Of a stretch of DNA of 19,508 bases, positions 1 to 6,847 are shown one piece after another. Numbering within the stretch: the first letter of the stretch is position 1; every line of letters starts with the position of its first letter. The DNA lies in contig JBBRGA010000065.1 in assembly GCA_038241115.1 (NCBI GenBank), positions 1 to 19,508 on the forward strand. Reading direction: 5' to 3'. A model generated the notes under the pieces. That model ran no database searches. It worked only from the letters and a program-made list of their open reading frames with translations, and was not told where the DNA came from. Source of the DNA: JANYJJ01 sp038241115 (GTDB lineage: Bacteria; Pseudomonadota; Gammaproteobacteria; Burkholderiales; Burkholderiaceae_C). Both the position numbers and the translations under genes were made by a program.

Positions 1-2
1 AG

Positions 3-80
3 CAGCTCCTGCGTGCGCAGCAATGCACCGTCGCGACCACAGCGGCGCACAACATCGACGACGCCGACGAGCCGTTGTGA
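3..80 (+). CDS. 3' end of an unidentified + strand gene (partial)
   Basis: The frame starting at base 3 is open to a TGA at 78-80. It encodes a tail beginning QLLRAQQCTVATTAAHN and ending in the acidic IDDADEPL. About 22 of its 25 codons end in G or C, as in the confident genes nearby, whereas the best competing - strand frame has fewer. A strong stem-loop begins at the stop codon, which fits a gene end. Only about 25 residues are visible, so no family can be named. The evidence is codon usage and the following hairpin. Confidence 0.35.
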   Translation, partial: QLLRAQQCTVATTAAHNIDDADEPL

Positions 81-112
81 TTGGCGCCACCGCTTCGGCG
101 CTTGCGCCAGTC
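79..112 (+). terminator. stem-loop after the partial gene
   Basis: GATTGGCGC (79-87) pairs with GCGCCAGTC (104-112) over nine positions, one of them a G-U pair. A three-base internal loop on each side separates this from an inner CGC/GCG stem closed by a TTCG tetraloop (94-97), a very stable loop type. No long T-run follows (ACTTCCCC), so it may be a Rho-assisted terminator or a 3' stabilising hairpin. Confidence 0.5.
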
Positions 113-290
113 ACTTCCCCAATCCGGCAGGCACAGCGTCACGCCGCGCATACTTCAAAACCGCGGTCTCACAGCCAAATTTGCGCGTGGGCTCACAGCC
201 GCCAACATATTTAGACCGGTACTTTTGGCCGGTTTGTCAATAAAACCGGTCAAAACCCACTCCGCAATCTCAGCACCCACCCCTCCAACT

Positions 291-320
291 TTGGGAAGAA
301 ATGGGAAAAAATGGGAAAAA
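291..320. repeat. 10-bp A-rich tandem repeat
   Basis: ATGGGAAAAA occurs twice exactly in tandem (301-310 and 311-320) and is preceded by a degenerate copy, TTGGGAAGAA (291-300). On the - strand it reads as T-runs separated by CCC, downstream of the serS-tRNA unit. It may help end transcription, but no function is shown. Confidence 0.5.
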
Positions 321-342
321 AACAACGTGTTTTTGAAGGTTT

Positions 343-364
343 CAAAAGTATCGACCGGGATACT
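343..364 (-). terminator. possible intrinsic terminator of the serS-tRNA-Ser unit
   Basis: On the - strand AGTATC (364-359) and GATACT (352-347) form a perfect 6-bp stem around a 6-nt loop, followed by TTTT, about 50 nt beyond the tRNA 3' end. The stem is short and AT-rich, so the signal is weak. Confidence 0.35.
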
Positions 365-411
365 GGAGGATTACAAAAAACAGAAAAGTCGTTTTGAATC
401 ATGCACTTAGC

Positions 412-499
412 TGGTGGAGAGGGTGGGATTCGAACCCACGGTACCTTGCGGTACGCCTGATTTCGAGTCAGGTACATTCGGCCACTCTGCCACCTCTCC
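412..499 (-). tRNA. tRNA-Ser, anticodon CGA (decodes UCG), CCA encoded
   Basis: Read on the - strand, the acceptor GGAGAGG (499-493) pairs with CCTCTCC (422-416). The anticodon stem-loop is CCTGA-CTCGAAA-TCAGG, giving anticodon CGA. There is a long variable arm (GTACC/GGTAC stem) typical of class II tRNAs. The T arm is GTGGG-TTCGAAT-CCCAC. The CCA end is genomically encoded at 414-412. The discriminator base (415) reads A, whereas tRNA-Ser usually has G73. serS lies 60 nt upstream on the same strand, so the two may be co-transcribed. Confidence 0.97.
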
Positions 500-559
500 A
501 GGTGTAAAACCAGTGCGCGGGGCGCTTGTCCAGACGTCCGCGCAACCCCAAATTCTAGC

Positions 560-1855
560 TCAGGCCTTGAGCACCGTCAGACCGCCCATGTAGGGGCGCA
601 GTACCTCGGGGATGGTCACGGAACCGTCAGAATTTTGGTAGTTTTCCAGCACCGCCACCAAGGCGCGGCCCACTGCCAAGCCCGACCCGTTGAGCGTGTG
701 AACCAACTCATTTTTGCCTTGCGCGTTTTTGAAACGGGTTTGCATGCGGCGCGCCTGGAAGGCCTCGCAGTTGCTGCAAGAGCTGATTTCGCGGTACATG
801 TTTTGGGCGGGCACCCAGACTTCGAGGTCGTAGGTTTTGGTGGATCCAAAACCCATGTCGCCAGTGCACAAGGCGAGCACGCGGTAAGGCAGCCCGAGCT
901 TTTGCAGGATCACTTCGGCGTGGCCGACCATCTCTTCCAGGGCCTCAAAGCTGCGTTCGGGATGGGTGATTTGCACCATCTCGACTTTGTCGAACTGATG
1001 CTGGCGTATCAGGCCGCGCGTGTCGCGTCCGGCGCTGCCGGCTTCACTTCTGAAACAAGGGCTGTGCGCTGTGAGCTTGATGGGCAATAGCGCGGCGTCC
1101 AGCACCTGTTCGCGCACGCTGTTGGTCAGCGAGATTTCAGACGTCGAAATCAGGTATTGCTCAGCCTGGTTCTCATCGCCGCCGCGCAGCACCCAGAACA
1201 TGTCTTCTTTGAACTTGGGCAATTGACCGGTGCCTTCCAGCACTTCGGCGTTGACGATATAGGGCGTGTAGCACTCGGTGTAGCCGTGCTCGTCAACTTG
1301 GGTGTTCAACATGAACTGCGCCAAGGCGCGGTGCAGGCGCGCCATGCCGCCGCGCAAAAAACTGAAGCGTGATCCTGACAGCTTGATGCCGGTCTCGAAA
1401 TCCAAACCCAGCGGCGCTCCTAGGTCACTGTGGTCCAGTGCCGCGAAGTCGAATAGCCGCGGCGTGCCCCAGCGCCGCACCTCCGCATTGCCTGATTCGT
1501 CCGAGCCCACAGGCACGCTGGAGTGCGGCAAATTCGGCAGCGCCATCAGCGTCACGTTCAGCTCAGCCTGCAAGACCAGCAAGCGGTCCGCCGAAGCCTT
1601 CAACTCGTCGGCAATGCCTGCCACCTCAGCCATCACGACTGAGGTGTCTCGCCCCTGCCCCTTCAGTTGGCCGATGCGTTTGGAGGCGCTGTTGCGCTGC
1701 GACTGCAATTCTTCGACCCGCATTTGCAGACTTTTGCGCTCCGTTTCCATGGCCAGAAATGCAGGCACATCCAGAAACTCTTGAGGCGACTGGCGTTTCT
1801 CGAGTTGGGCAATGACAAAGGGCAAATCTTTGCGCAGCAGGGTGATGTCAAGCAT
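560..1855 (-). CDS. serS: seryl-tRNA synthetase (SerRS)
   Basis: Cytoplasmic class II synthetase that charges tRNA-Ser (and tRNA-Sec where present) with serine through a seryl-adenylate. At 431 residues it has the usual bacterial length. An N-terminal domain with a long antiparallel coiled coil (about residues 30-100) contacts the long variable arm of the tRNA. The catalytic domain shows the serine-pocket segment STSEISLTN (238-245), motif 2 around FRSEAGSAGRDTRGL (268-282) and motif 3 LNGSGLAVGRALVAVLENY (388-406). The start MLDITLLRKDL matches the family N-terminus, although no clear Shine-Dalgarno sequence precedes it. It points away from the iron-related cluster across a 174-nt divergent gap. 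tRNA-Ser(CGA) follows 60 nt downstream. Nothing looks truncated. Confidence 0.98.
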   Translation of the reverse strand: MLDITLLRKDLPFVIAQLEKRQSPQEFLDVPAFLAMETERKSLQMRVEELQSQRNSASKRIGQLKGQGRDTSVVMAEVAGIADELKASADRLLVLQAELNVTLMALPNLPHSSVPVGSDESGNAEVRRWGTPRLFDFAALDHSDLGAPLGLDFETGIKLSGSRFSFLRGGMARLHRALAQFMLNTQVDEHGYTECYTPYIVNAEVLEGTGQLPKFKEDMFWVLRGGDENQAEQYLISTSEISLTNSVREQVLDAALLPIKLTAHSPCFRSEAGSAGRDTRGLIRQHQFDKVEMVQITHPERSFEALEEMVGHAEVILQKLGLPYRVLALCTGDMGFGSTKTYDLEVWVPAQNMYREISSCSNCEAFQARRMQTRFKNAQGKNELVHTLNGSGLAVGRALVAVLENYQNSDGSVTIPEVLRPYMGGLTVLKA

Positions 1856-1959
1856 GGGCGTGGGGCTGCAAGGGGCGAGCCGCTGTGGTGACGATTGCTA
1901 TCGATTGTGCCGAAGGCAAAGAACAACACACACAGGCACGACAAGGTTGTCCAAATCAG

Positions 1960-1989
1960 TTGCAATTGCGAATCGTTCGCATTTAGATT
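1960..1989 (+). promoter_or_regulatory. candidate sigma-70 promoter of the 2030 operon
   Basis: TTGCAA (1960-1965) and TAGATT (1984-1989) are separated by 18 bp and resemble -35 and -10 elements. The Fur-box-like palindrome lies between and over them, where a bound repressor would block RNA polymerase. This would place the transcript start near 1996. Identified by eye only. Confidence 0.4.
1964..1988. promoter_or_regulatory. putative Fur box upstream of the TIGR03118/porin operon
   Basis: TGCGAA (1967-1972), TCG, TTCGCA (1976-1981) form a perfect 6-3-6 inverted repeat flanked by AAT and TTTAGAT. Against the 7-1-7 Fur core TGATAATnATTATCA it matches 9 of 14 specified positions by hand count, including both conserved TG...CA ends. 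It shares 15 of 22 aligned positions with the independent site before feoA. It sits 49 bp before the first gene of an iron-uptake-related run. A matrix score or binding test would settle it. Confidence 0.55.
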
Positions 1990-1991
1990 AC

Positions 1992-2015
1992 AGTTGAACT
2001 CTGAATTGTTCAACT
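1992..2015. promoter_or_regulatory. perfect 8-bp inverted repeat just upstream of the 2030 start
   Basis: AGTTGAAC (1992-1999) and GTTCAACT (2008-2015) are exact inverted copies separated by 8 nt. They end 14 nt before the start codon and just before the weak ribosome site GAGAAC. It could be an operator near the transcription start or, if the transcript starts upstream, an RNA hairpin beside the ribosome site. Confidence 0.45.
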
Positions 2016-2029
2016 CCGAGAACTGACGA

Positions 2030-3403
2030 ATGGATCGCAGAAAATTTTTGGATTTCTCCGCCCGCTACGCAAGCGCCACGCTGGCCGCGAGCGGCTTGCC
2101 GTTGTTGCACGCTTGCGGCGGTGGCGGCGACTTGAACGGCAACACGGTGGTACCACCCCAAGCGGTGAAAAATTCCTACCGCCAAACCAATTTGGTCGCC
2201 ACCAGCGCGAAATACGCTGCCCAATTCACCATGCCAGACATGGTGGACGCGTGGGGCATCGCCATCCGGCCTGCCGGTGCCGGTGGCCACTTTTGGGTGC
2301 TGGGCGGTGGCACTTCGTGGCAGTTTGTGGGCGACGTGTCGGACAGTGCCGACCCCAAGTTGCGTCGGCTGTTTCAAGACGGTTTGGCCGAGGTTTATTT
2401 GCCGGGTGCCGACTCGCTGAGCACCGTGGCCAGTATTGGCAAGTCCACCGGCACCGCTTTCAACGGCGCGCCCATTAACTCAGACAACTTTCGCGTGACC
2501 ACGCAAACAGCCACGGCAAGCGGCGCGCTGGTGACGTTTGACGGCTCTGCGCGCTTTGTGTTTGTCACGGATTCGGGGCAATTGTCGGCGTGGACCGAAC
2601 GCGCGCAATCAGGCAGCACGGTGCGCGTGAACGGCCCGGCGCAGCTTATGTATGACGGCGCGGCCTTGGGCATGTCGATGTTCGGCGTTGCCCTTAAAAC
2701 CGACACCTGGGACACCTTGTGGGTGGCCGACTTTGGCGTCACGCCGCAAATTCGCCAGTTCAACAAGGCGTGGCAATTGGTGCCCACGCGAGGTTTTGCC
2801 AACCCGTTCGCCACAGGCGGATTGCTGGACGCTGCCAACCCCACGCAGGGCAACGCGGCGCGCCCCGGCGAACCCGTACCTTTCAACATTCAGGTGTTGG
2901 GCCAGCGCGTGTTCGTGATGTATTGCCTGAGCCAAGTGCTGCGTGACGCGACCGGCTTCATTGCAGACGCCAGCAGAACGACACCCAGCGAAGAGGACTC
3001 ACTCGACGCCGCCGCTGAGGCCAAAGCGGGTGGCTTTCCGAACCGCGGCAAGGTGGTGGAGTACAGCTTGAACGGCGAATTGGTGATGGTCTGCGACGAC
3101 GACGGGCGCTTGAATGCACCCTGGGGCGTGGCCGTGGCCCCGGCCGACTTCGGGCTGTTGTCGAACGCACTGCTGGTGGGCAACTTTGGCGGTGCTGGCA
3201 AGGTGGCCGCGTTCAACGCCTTCACCGGCCGCTTTATTGATTTCATGCGCGACGAGACCGGACAAGTCTTGGGTCTGGACGGCACTTGGGGTCTGCAATT
3301 TGGCAACGGCGCGAGCTTGGGCGACACCAACGCGCTGTATTTCGCAGCCGGCACCGAGGGCGAGGCAGGCGGCCTGTTTGGCTCATTGCGCTATGCCGCT
3401 TGA
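2030..3403 (+). CDS. TIGR03118 family protein, Tat-type lipoprotein
   Basis: A 457-residue predicted envelope lipoprotein. The N-terminus has a twin-arginine motif (DRRKFLDF, residues 2-9), a hydrophobic stretch and a lipobox-like LLHAC with Cys29, then a GGGG linker, so folded export and lipid anchoring are likely. The remainder resembles the uncharacterised TIGR03118 family, with propeller-like segments: an N-terminal DAWGIAIRP, then NAPWGVAVAPADFG, NALLVGNFGGAGKVAAFNAFTG, LDGTWGLQFGNG and a C-terminal NALYFAAGTEGEAGGLFGSL. No catalytic residues are recognisable and the family has no assigned reaction. It is the first gene after the Fur-box-like site, 65 nt ahead of the porin, and so probably part of the same iron-responsive transcript. 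The family call rests on remembered motifs. Confidence 0.85.
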   Translation: MDRRKFLDFSARYASATLAASGLPLLHACGGGGDLNGNTVVPPQAVKNSYRQTNLVATSAKYAAQFTMPDMVDAWGIAIRPAGAGGHFWVLGGGTSWQFVGDVSDSADPKLRRLFQDGLAEVYLPGADSLSTVASIGKSTGTAFNGAPINSDNFRVTTQTATASGALVTFDGSARFVFVTDSGQLSAWTERAQSGSTVRVNGPAQLMYDGAALGMSMFGVALKTDTWDTLWVADFGVTPQIRQFNKAWQLVPTRGFANPFATGGLLDAANPTQGNAARPGEPVPFNIQVLGQRVFVMYCLSQVLRDATGFIADASRTTPSEEDSLDAAAEAKAGGFPNRGKVVEYSLNGELVMVCDDDGRLNAPWGVAVAPADFGLLSNALLVGNFGGAGKVAAFNAFTGRFIDFMRDETGQVLGLDGTWGLQFGNGASLGDTNALYFAAGTEGEAGGLFGSLRYAA

Positions 3404-3468
3404 ATGATTCAAAACACCGCGACGCCGACTTCCCGACATCCGCCCCAATAAAAAAACGAGAACTTGCT

Positions 3469-4749
3469 ATGAACAAAACTCAAACGCGCCGCATCTTTTC
3501 TTTGAGCATCATCGCCTTCAGCTTGAGCTTGGCCTTCGGCACAGCCCAAGCCCAAAGCAACGAGGCGCAACTCGTTAAACGTTTGGACGCGCTGGCCGCT
3601 GAGCTGGACAAAGTAAAGGCTGAACTAGCGCAAATGAAAGCGAAAGCCGACGCGCCCGCCACGGCAAATGCAAACGCAGCCACAGCATCCAACAACGCAC
3701 CCGCAATGTCACCCACGCAGCTCAGCGCTTACGGCGAAATCAACTACACCAAGCCCAGCAAGGACAGCTCGGCCGCGCAAGCCAACATCACCCGTTTCGT
3801 GATTGGCTACCAACACCGCTTTGACGAAAAAACCAAAGTGGTGGCCGAGTTGGAGGTTGAAAACGCAGTGGCCAGTGCCAGCGATTCGGGCGAGGTAGCG
3901 GTGGAACAAGTGTTCATCGAGCACCGCCTGAACGACACCTACGGCCTTCGTGCGGGCTTGTTTTTGATGCCCATCGGTTTGGTCAATCAGAACCACGAAC
4001 CGCACACATTTTTTGGCGTCAACCGGCCCACGGTCGAGACAGCGATCATCCCGTCCACCTTGCGTGAAGTCGGCGTGCAATTGTTCGGCGAGCACGACAA
4101 CGGCGTGAGCTGGAGTGCGGGCATCTCCACCGGCCCTGACTTGACGAAATGGGATCCGCTGAACGCAGAAGGCGTGGAGTCGCCGCTTCGCTCGGTTCAC
4201 CAAGAAGGCCAGTTGGCCAAGAGCAAAGACCTGACGGTGTTCGGCGCTGTGGACTGGCGCGGCATTCCCGGCCTGCGCCTGGGCGGCGGCTTGATGACGG
4301 GCAAGTTGGGGCATGGCGCGGCAGGTTTTGCAGGCAACGCAGCGCGCTACACGCTGATGGACCTGCACGCCAAGTGGACACCCGGCGCATGGGATTTGAC
4401 GGCGCTGTACGCACGCGGAAGCATTTCGGGCGCGGGCGACTTGAACGCTACGTTTGCGGGCGCACCGTATTTGGTGCCAAAAACTTTTGACGGTTTTTAT
4501 GCACAAGCCGCCTACAAATTCCGCCTGAGCGGCGACTATGCAGTGGCACCGTTTGCGCGTTATGAAATCGTGAATACAGGGCGCAGTTTTGATGGCTCTA
4601 GCAACCCAGGCTACAAGACCGAGGGCATCACCACGGTGGGTGCCAACTTCAACATCACGCCAACGGTCGTGGTGAAGGCCGACATGCAGCGCTACAGAGT
4701 GGTGAGTGACAACAACCGCTTCAATCTAGGCCTCGGATTTTCGTTTTGA
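3469..4749 (+). CDS. outer-membrane porin-like beta-barrel protein
   Basis: A 426-residue protein with a Sec signal peptide (positive MNKTQTRR, hydrophobic core, likely cut after GTAQA, about residue 29). A short coiled coil follows (about 31-65, ALAAELDKVKAELAQMKAK), then an Ala/Asn-rich linker. From about residue 85 the sequence shows alternating amphipathic strands such as SAYGEINY, TRFVIGYQHRF and TKVVAELEVE. The C-terminus is RFNLGLGFSF, whose final Phe is the outer-membrane barrel sorting signal. The barrel and coiled-coil N-terminus recall OprO/OprP-like porins, but the substrate cannot be read. The start at 3469 is chosen because it gives the signal peptide, with a weak CGAGAAC ribosome site upstream like that of the preceding gene. 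It lies 65 nt after the TIGR03118 gene and 20 nt before the FMN-binding protein. Confidence 0.8.
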   Translation: MNKTQTRRIFSLSIIAFSLSLAFGTAQAQSNEAQLVKRLDALAAELDKVKAELAQMKAKADAPATANANAATASNNAPAMSPTQLSAYGEINYTKPSKDSSAAQANITRFVIGYQHRFDEKTKVVAELEVENAVASASDSGEVAVEQVFIEHRLNDTYGLRAGLFLMPIGLVNQNHEPHTFFGVNRPTVETAIIPSTLREVGVQLFGEHDNGVSWSAGISTGPDLTKWDPLNAEGVESPLRSVHQEGQLAKSKDLTVFGAVDWRGIPGLRLGGGLMTGKLGHGAAGFAGNAARYTLMDLHAKWTPGAWDLTALYARGSISGAGDLNATFAGAPYLVPKTFDGFYAQAAYKFRLSGDYAVAPFARYEIVNTGRSFDGSSNPGYKTEGITTVGANFNITPTVVVKADMQRYRVVSDNNRFNLGLGFSF

Positions 4750-4769
4750 GTCACGACTCCTTTTAGTCA

Positions 4770-5336
4770 ATGCCTTTGGAAATGCAGTTCATGCAAACTT
4801 TTCAATGGATCACGGGTGCCGCGATGTTGGCGAGCGGTATCAGCGCAACAGCCACGCAATACGCCACCCCTGAAGAGGCCGCCAAACGCTGCTTTCCCGA
4901 GGCCACGGCGTTCAAGGAAAGCACCGCCCAACTCACACCCGATGAGATGCGCGCCGTGGCTGCAGCGTCGGGCTTGCCTGCACGCTCGGCGAGCTGGCGC
5001 GTCATGACTGCACTGAGCGGTGAGCAAGTTTTAGGCACGGTGGTGTTCGACGGCGTGGTGGGCAAATATGAAGTCATCGACTACGCCGTGGGCGTGTCTG
5101 ACGACGGGAAAGTGCGCCAGGTTGAAATTTTGAATTACCGCGAAAGTCACGGTTACGAAGTGCGCCTGCCCGCATGGCGAAAACAATTTGTGGGCAAAGG
5201 GCCCGAGGCCAAATTGCGTGTGGGTGAAGACATTGCCAACATCAGCGGCGCAACCCTGAGCACCACCAACATCACCGACGGCGTGCGCCGCATCGTCGCG
5301 GTGGTGGCCACACTGAAAGCCCATGGGAAAGTCTGA
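4770..5336 (+). CDS. FMN-binding domain protein (predicted covalent flavoprotein)
   Basis: A 188-residue protein with a C-terminal FMN_bind domain, as in NqrC/RnfG-type subunits. Family landmarks visible are a strand/turn VLGTVVFDGVVGKYEVIDYAV, ILNYRESHGYEV (119-131), and the flavinylation motif ISGATLST. Thr162 of SGAT is the predicted site of phosphoester-linked FMN, placed there by ApbE, which is encoded immediately downstream. The N-terminus has a hydrophobic segment (about 12-28) that could be a signal peptide or anchor, but it lacks the usual basic residues. ATGs at 4770, 4782 and 4791 are all possible; 4791 has the best-spaced TTGGAA upstream. The protein probably carries electrons on the periplasmic side. 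Its 3' end overlaps apbE by 14 nt, suggesting translational coupling. Confidence 0.88.
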   Translation: MPLEMQFMQTFQWITGAAMLASGISATATQYATPEEAAKRCFPEATAFKESTAQLTPDEMRAVAAASGLPARSASWRVMTALSGEQVLGTVVFDGVVGKYEVIDYAVGVSDDGKVRQVEILNYRESHGYEVRLPAWRKQFVGKGPEAKLRVGEDIANISGATLSTTNITDGVRRIVAVVATLKAHGKV

Positions 5337-6264
5337 AGCGCCCTGGTTGGATGTTGCAAAAAATGACGCAACGGATGACGCAAAAGAGGACACAAAAGAG
5401 GCCGCAGCCTCAAACCACGGCCCGCTGCGCCGGCGCGCGCAACCGCTGCTGGGCACGCTGGTAGCGGTGGCGCTTCAGTGCGAATCTGACTTTGAGTTTG
5501 AACACGCCAGTCGCGCGGCGTTTGACGTGATCGGCACCGTGCACCGCGCCATGAGTTTTCACGAGCCCTTGAGTGATGTGCGCCGCATAGGACGTGCCGC
5601 AGCGGGCGAGATATTGAGCGTCAACCCGCACACCTGGAACGTGCTTTACCTGGCGCGGCGCATGGAGGCAGACAGCGGCGGTTTGTTCAACGTGGCGGTG
5701 GCACCCGCCTTGGTGCAGAGCGGTTTGTTGCCTTCGCCCAAGGGCGCACGCATACCGGTGGCGCGCGGTTTGATGGACGGGTTGGCGCTGCTCACCGATC
5801 ACCGCGTGCGCGTGTTGCAGCCGCTGTGGGTAGACTTGGGCGGCATCGCCAAAGGCTATGCGGTGGACTGCGCGGTAGAACGCCTGCAGTCCCATGGGGC
5901 GAGCGCGGGCTTGGTCAACGCAGGCGGCGACATGCGCGCCTTTGGCGGTTTGCGCCATCCGGTGCATTTGCGTTTTTCAGATGGTTTGATGCAAGTCGCC
6001 TGTTTGCAAAACGGCGCACTGGCGTCGTCGAGCAATGCCGAGTTGAGTCCCTTTGAAACCCCGCACATCGACCCACGCAGCCATCGCAGCGTGTGCTCAC
6101 CGTTCACGGTGGTGGTGCAAGCCCGCAGCGCCGCGGTGGCCGACGCGATGACCAAAATTGCCCTGCTCTGCCCCGCCACCGCCGACAAACTCTGCGCCGC
6201 TTCGTGCGATGAATGGCAAGCCGCATGGCGACCTTTTTTGCATGCCGCTGTGCACATTCATTGA
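5323..6264 (+). CDS. apbE: FAD:protein FMN transferase (ApbE family)
   Basis: Transfers FMN from FAD to a Thr in SGAT-type motifs, using Mg2+. The 313-residue protein shows the ApbE core: RRRAQPLLGTLVAVAL (36-51), MSFHEPLSDVRRI (77-89), GGLFNVAVAPAL (119-130), DLGGIAKGYAVD (171-182), NAGGDMRAFGG (199-209), IDPR (249-252) and ADAMTKIAL (273-281), a variant of the usual ADALAT-like metal/FAD segment. No signal peptide or lipobox is visible. The first 35 residues are charged and Ala/Asp/Glu-rich, so this form may act in the cytoplasm before export of its target or be exported in another way. It overlaps the FMN-binding gene by 14 nt, its obvious substrate, and is followed after 18 nt by a membrane protein. 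Confidence 0.93.
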   Translation: MGKSEAPWLDVAKNDATDDAKEDTKEAAASNHGPLRRRAQPLLGTLVAVALQCESDFEFEHASRAAFDVIGTVHRAMSFHEPLSDVRRIGRAAAGEILSVNPHTWNVLYLARRMEADSGGLFNVAVAPALVQSGLLPSPKGARIPVARGLMDGLALLTDHRVRVLQPLWVDLGGIAKGYAVDCAVERLQSHGASAGLVNAGGDMRAFGGLRHPVHLRFSDGLMQVACLQNGALASSSNAELSPFETPHIDPRSHRSVCSPFTVVVQARSAAVADAMTKIALLCPATADKLCAASCDEWQAAWRPFLHAAVHIH

Positions 6265-6282
6265 ACTCCACTTCAACCGCTG

Positions 6283-6747
6283 ATGCGCCCCAATCCACAT
6301 TCCGCCTTGTCCAAATCTCACCGCCCTCATCACCGCTTGGTGGCGTGGCAACGCGTCAGCATTTACGCCGCGGGTGGGCTGTTGCTGGTGACGGGCGCGG
6401 CGTGGTTGGCGCTGCACTACAGCGTGGGTGCGGGCGCGGGCGAACTGCCGCATCCAGCTGAGGCCTGGTTGCTGCGCGGCCACGGGCTGATCGGTTTTAC
6501 GGGCCTGTTTTTATTCGGCGTGCTGGCGGCCGCACACGTGCCGCAGGGCTGGCGCTTGACGCGACGCCACCGCTGGGCCGGGCAGCGCAATTCGGGCGTG
6601 GCTTTGTGCGCGCTGGCCGTTTTGTTGTCAGCGACGGGATATTTGCTTTACTACTTTGCCCCGGAAAGCGTCCGCGCTGCGATGGGCTGGACGCACACCG
6701 CCGTCGGAGTCGCCATGGCGGTGCTGGTGGCGTTTCACAGGCGCTGA
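6283..6747 (+). CDS. small four-helix membrane protein with histidines placed like haem ligands
   Basis: A 154-residue protein with four predicted membrane helices at roughly 24-46, 64-86, 104-125 and 134-152. Histidines lie in or beside the helices (His45, His67, His85, His138, His152), arranged as in small b-type cytochrome-like proteins of the cytochrome b561/DUF4405 kind. This supports a haem-carrying quinol-side electron donor to the periplasm, but haem binding is not proven by sequence. There is no signal peptide; the N-terminus is basic and cytosolic. It lies 18 nt after apbE and 100 nt before feoA, and its position between flavinylation genes and the ferrous-iron transporter is the main clue to its role. 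A structural membrane protein is the alternative. Confidence 0.7.
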   Translation: MRPNPHSALSKSHRPHHRLVAWQRVSIYAAGGLLLVTGAAWLALHYSVGAGAGELPHPAEAWLLRGHGLIGFTGLFLFGVLAAAHVPQGWRLTRRHRWAGQRNSGVALCALAVLLSATGYLLYYFAPESVRAAMGWTHTAVGVAMAVLVAFHRR

Positions 6748-6763
6748 ATCAAACACTTTGAGG

Positions 6764-6781
6764 CGAAATAAGGCCATTTCG
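6764..6781. other. stem-loop between the membrane protein gene and feoA
   Basis: CGAAAT (6764-6769) and ATTTCG (6776-6781) form a perfect 6-bp inverted repeat around AAGGCC. No T-run follows. It lies just upstream of the Fur-box-like site and could be a weak terminator or processing site separating the two parts of the cluster. Confidence 0.3.
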
Positions 6782-6792
6782 GGCAAATCGTG

Positions 6793-6816
6793 AATGCGAG
6801 ACAATCTCATTTGCAT
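6793..6816. promoter_or_regulatory. putative Fur box upstream of feoA
   Basis: The 24 bases read AATGCGA, then GACAA, then TCTCATTTGCAT. The outer arms AATGCGA and TCTCATTTGCAT are those of common proteobacterial Fur sites, with the centre degenerate. The 15-base core TGCGAGACAATCTCA matches TGATAATnATTATCA at 8 of 14 specified positions by hand count. The site is 31 bp before the chosen feoA start and overlaps an alternative in-frame ATG at 6794, which argues that translation begins at 6848. It implies a second, internal iron-regulated promoter. Confidence 0.55.
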
Positions 6817-6847
6817 CTGCTTTCGGGCTTTGCGCAAACTTCTCATC

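Larger units (their letters stand above)
113..411. other. noncoding stretch between the upstream gene end and tRNA-Ser
   Basis: I see no credible gene here; open frames are short and Arg/Pro/Ser-rich in the manner of out-of-frame GC-rich DNA. The stretch turns A-rich around 291-380. It holds a short inverted repeat, CCGGTTT at 229-235 against AAACCGG at 243-249, without a T-run on either strand. It also holds a decamer tandem repeat and a possible - strand terminator, both listed separately. Confidence 0.6.

Noticed and set aside
229..249. Inverted repeat CCGGTTT/AAACCGG as a terminator
   Set aside because: No T-run follows on either strand and it is distant from gene ends; kept only as a note in the noncoding stretch.
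250..477. 75-residue open frame on the - strand
   Set aside because: It reads through the tRNA-Ser gene; the VRIPPSPP-type peptide is the typical product of translating a tRNA.
3709..4506. 265-residue antisense frame in the porin gene
   Set aside because: No recognisable motif or signal, and the + strand frame has a signal peptide and barrel C-terminus.
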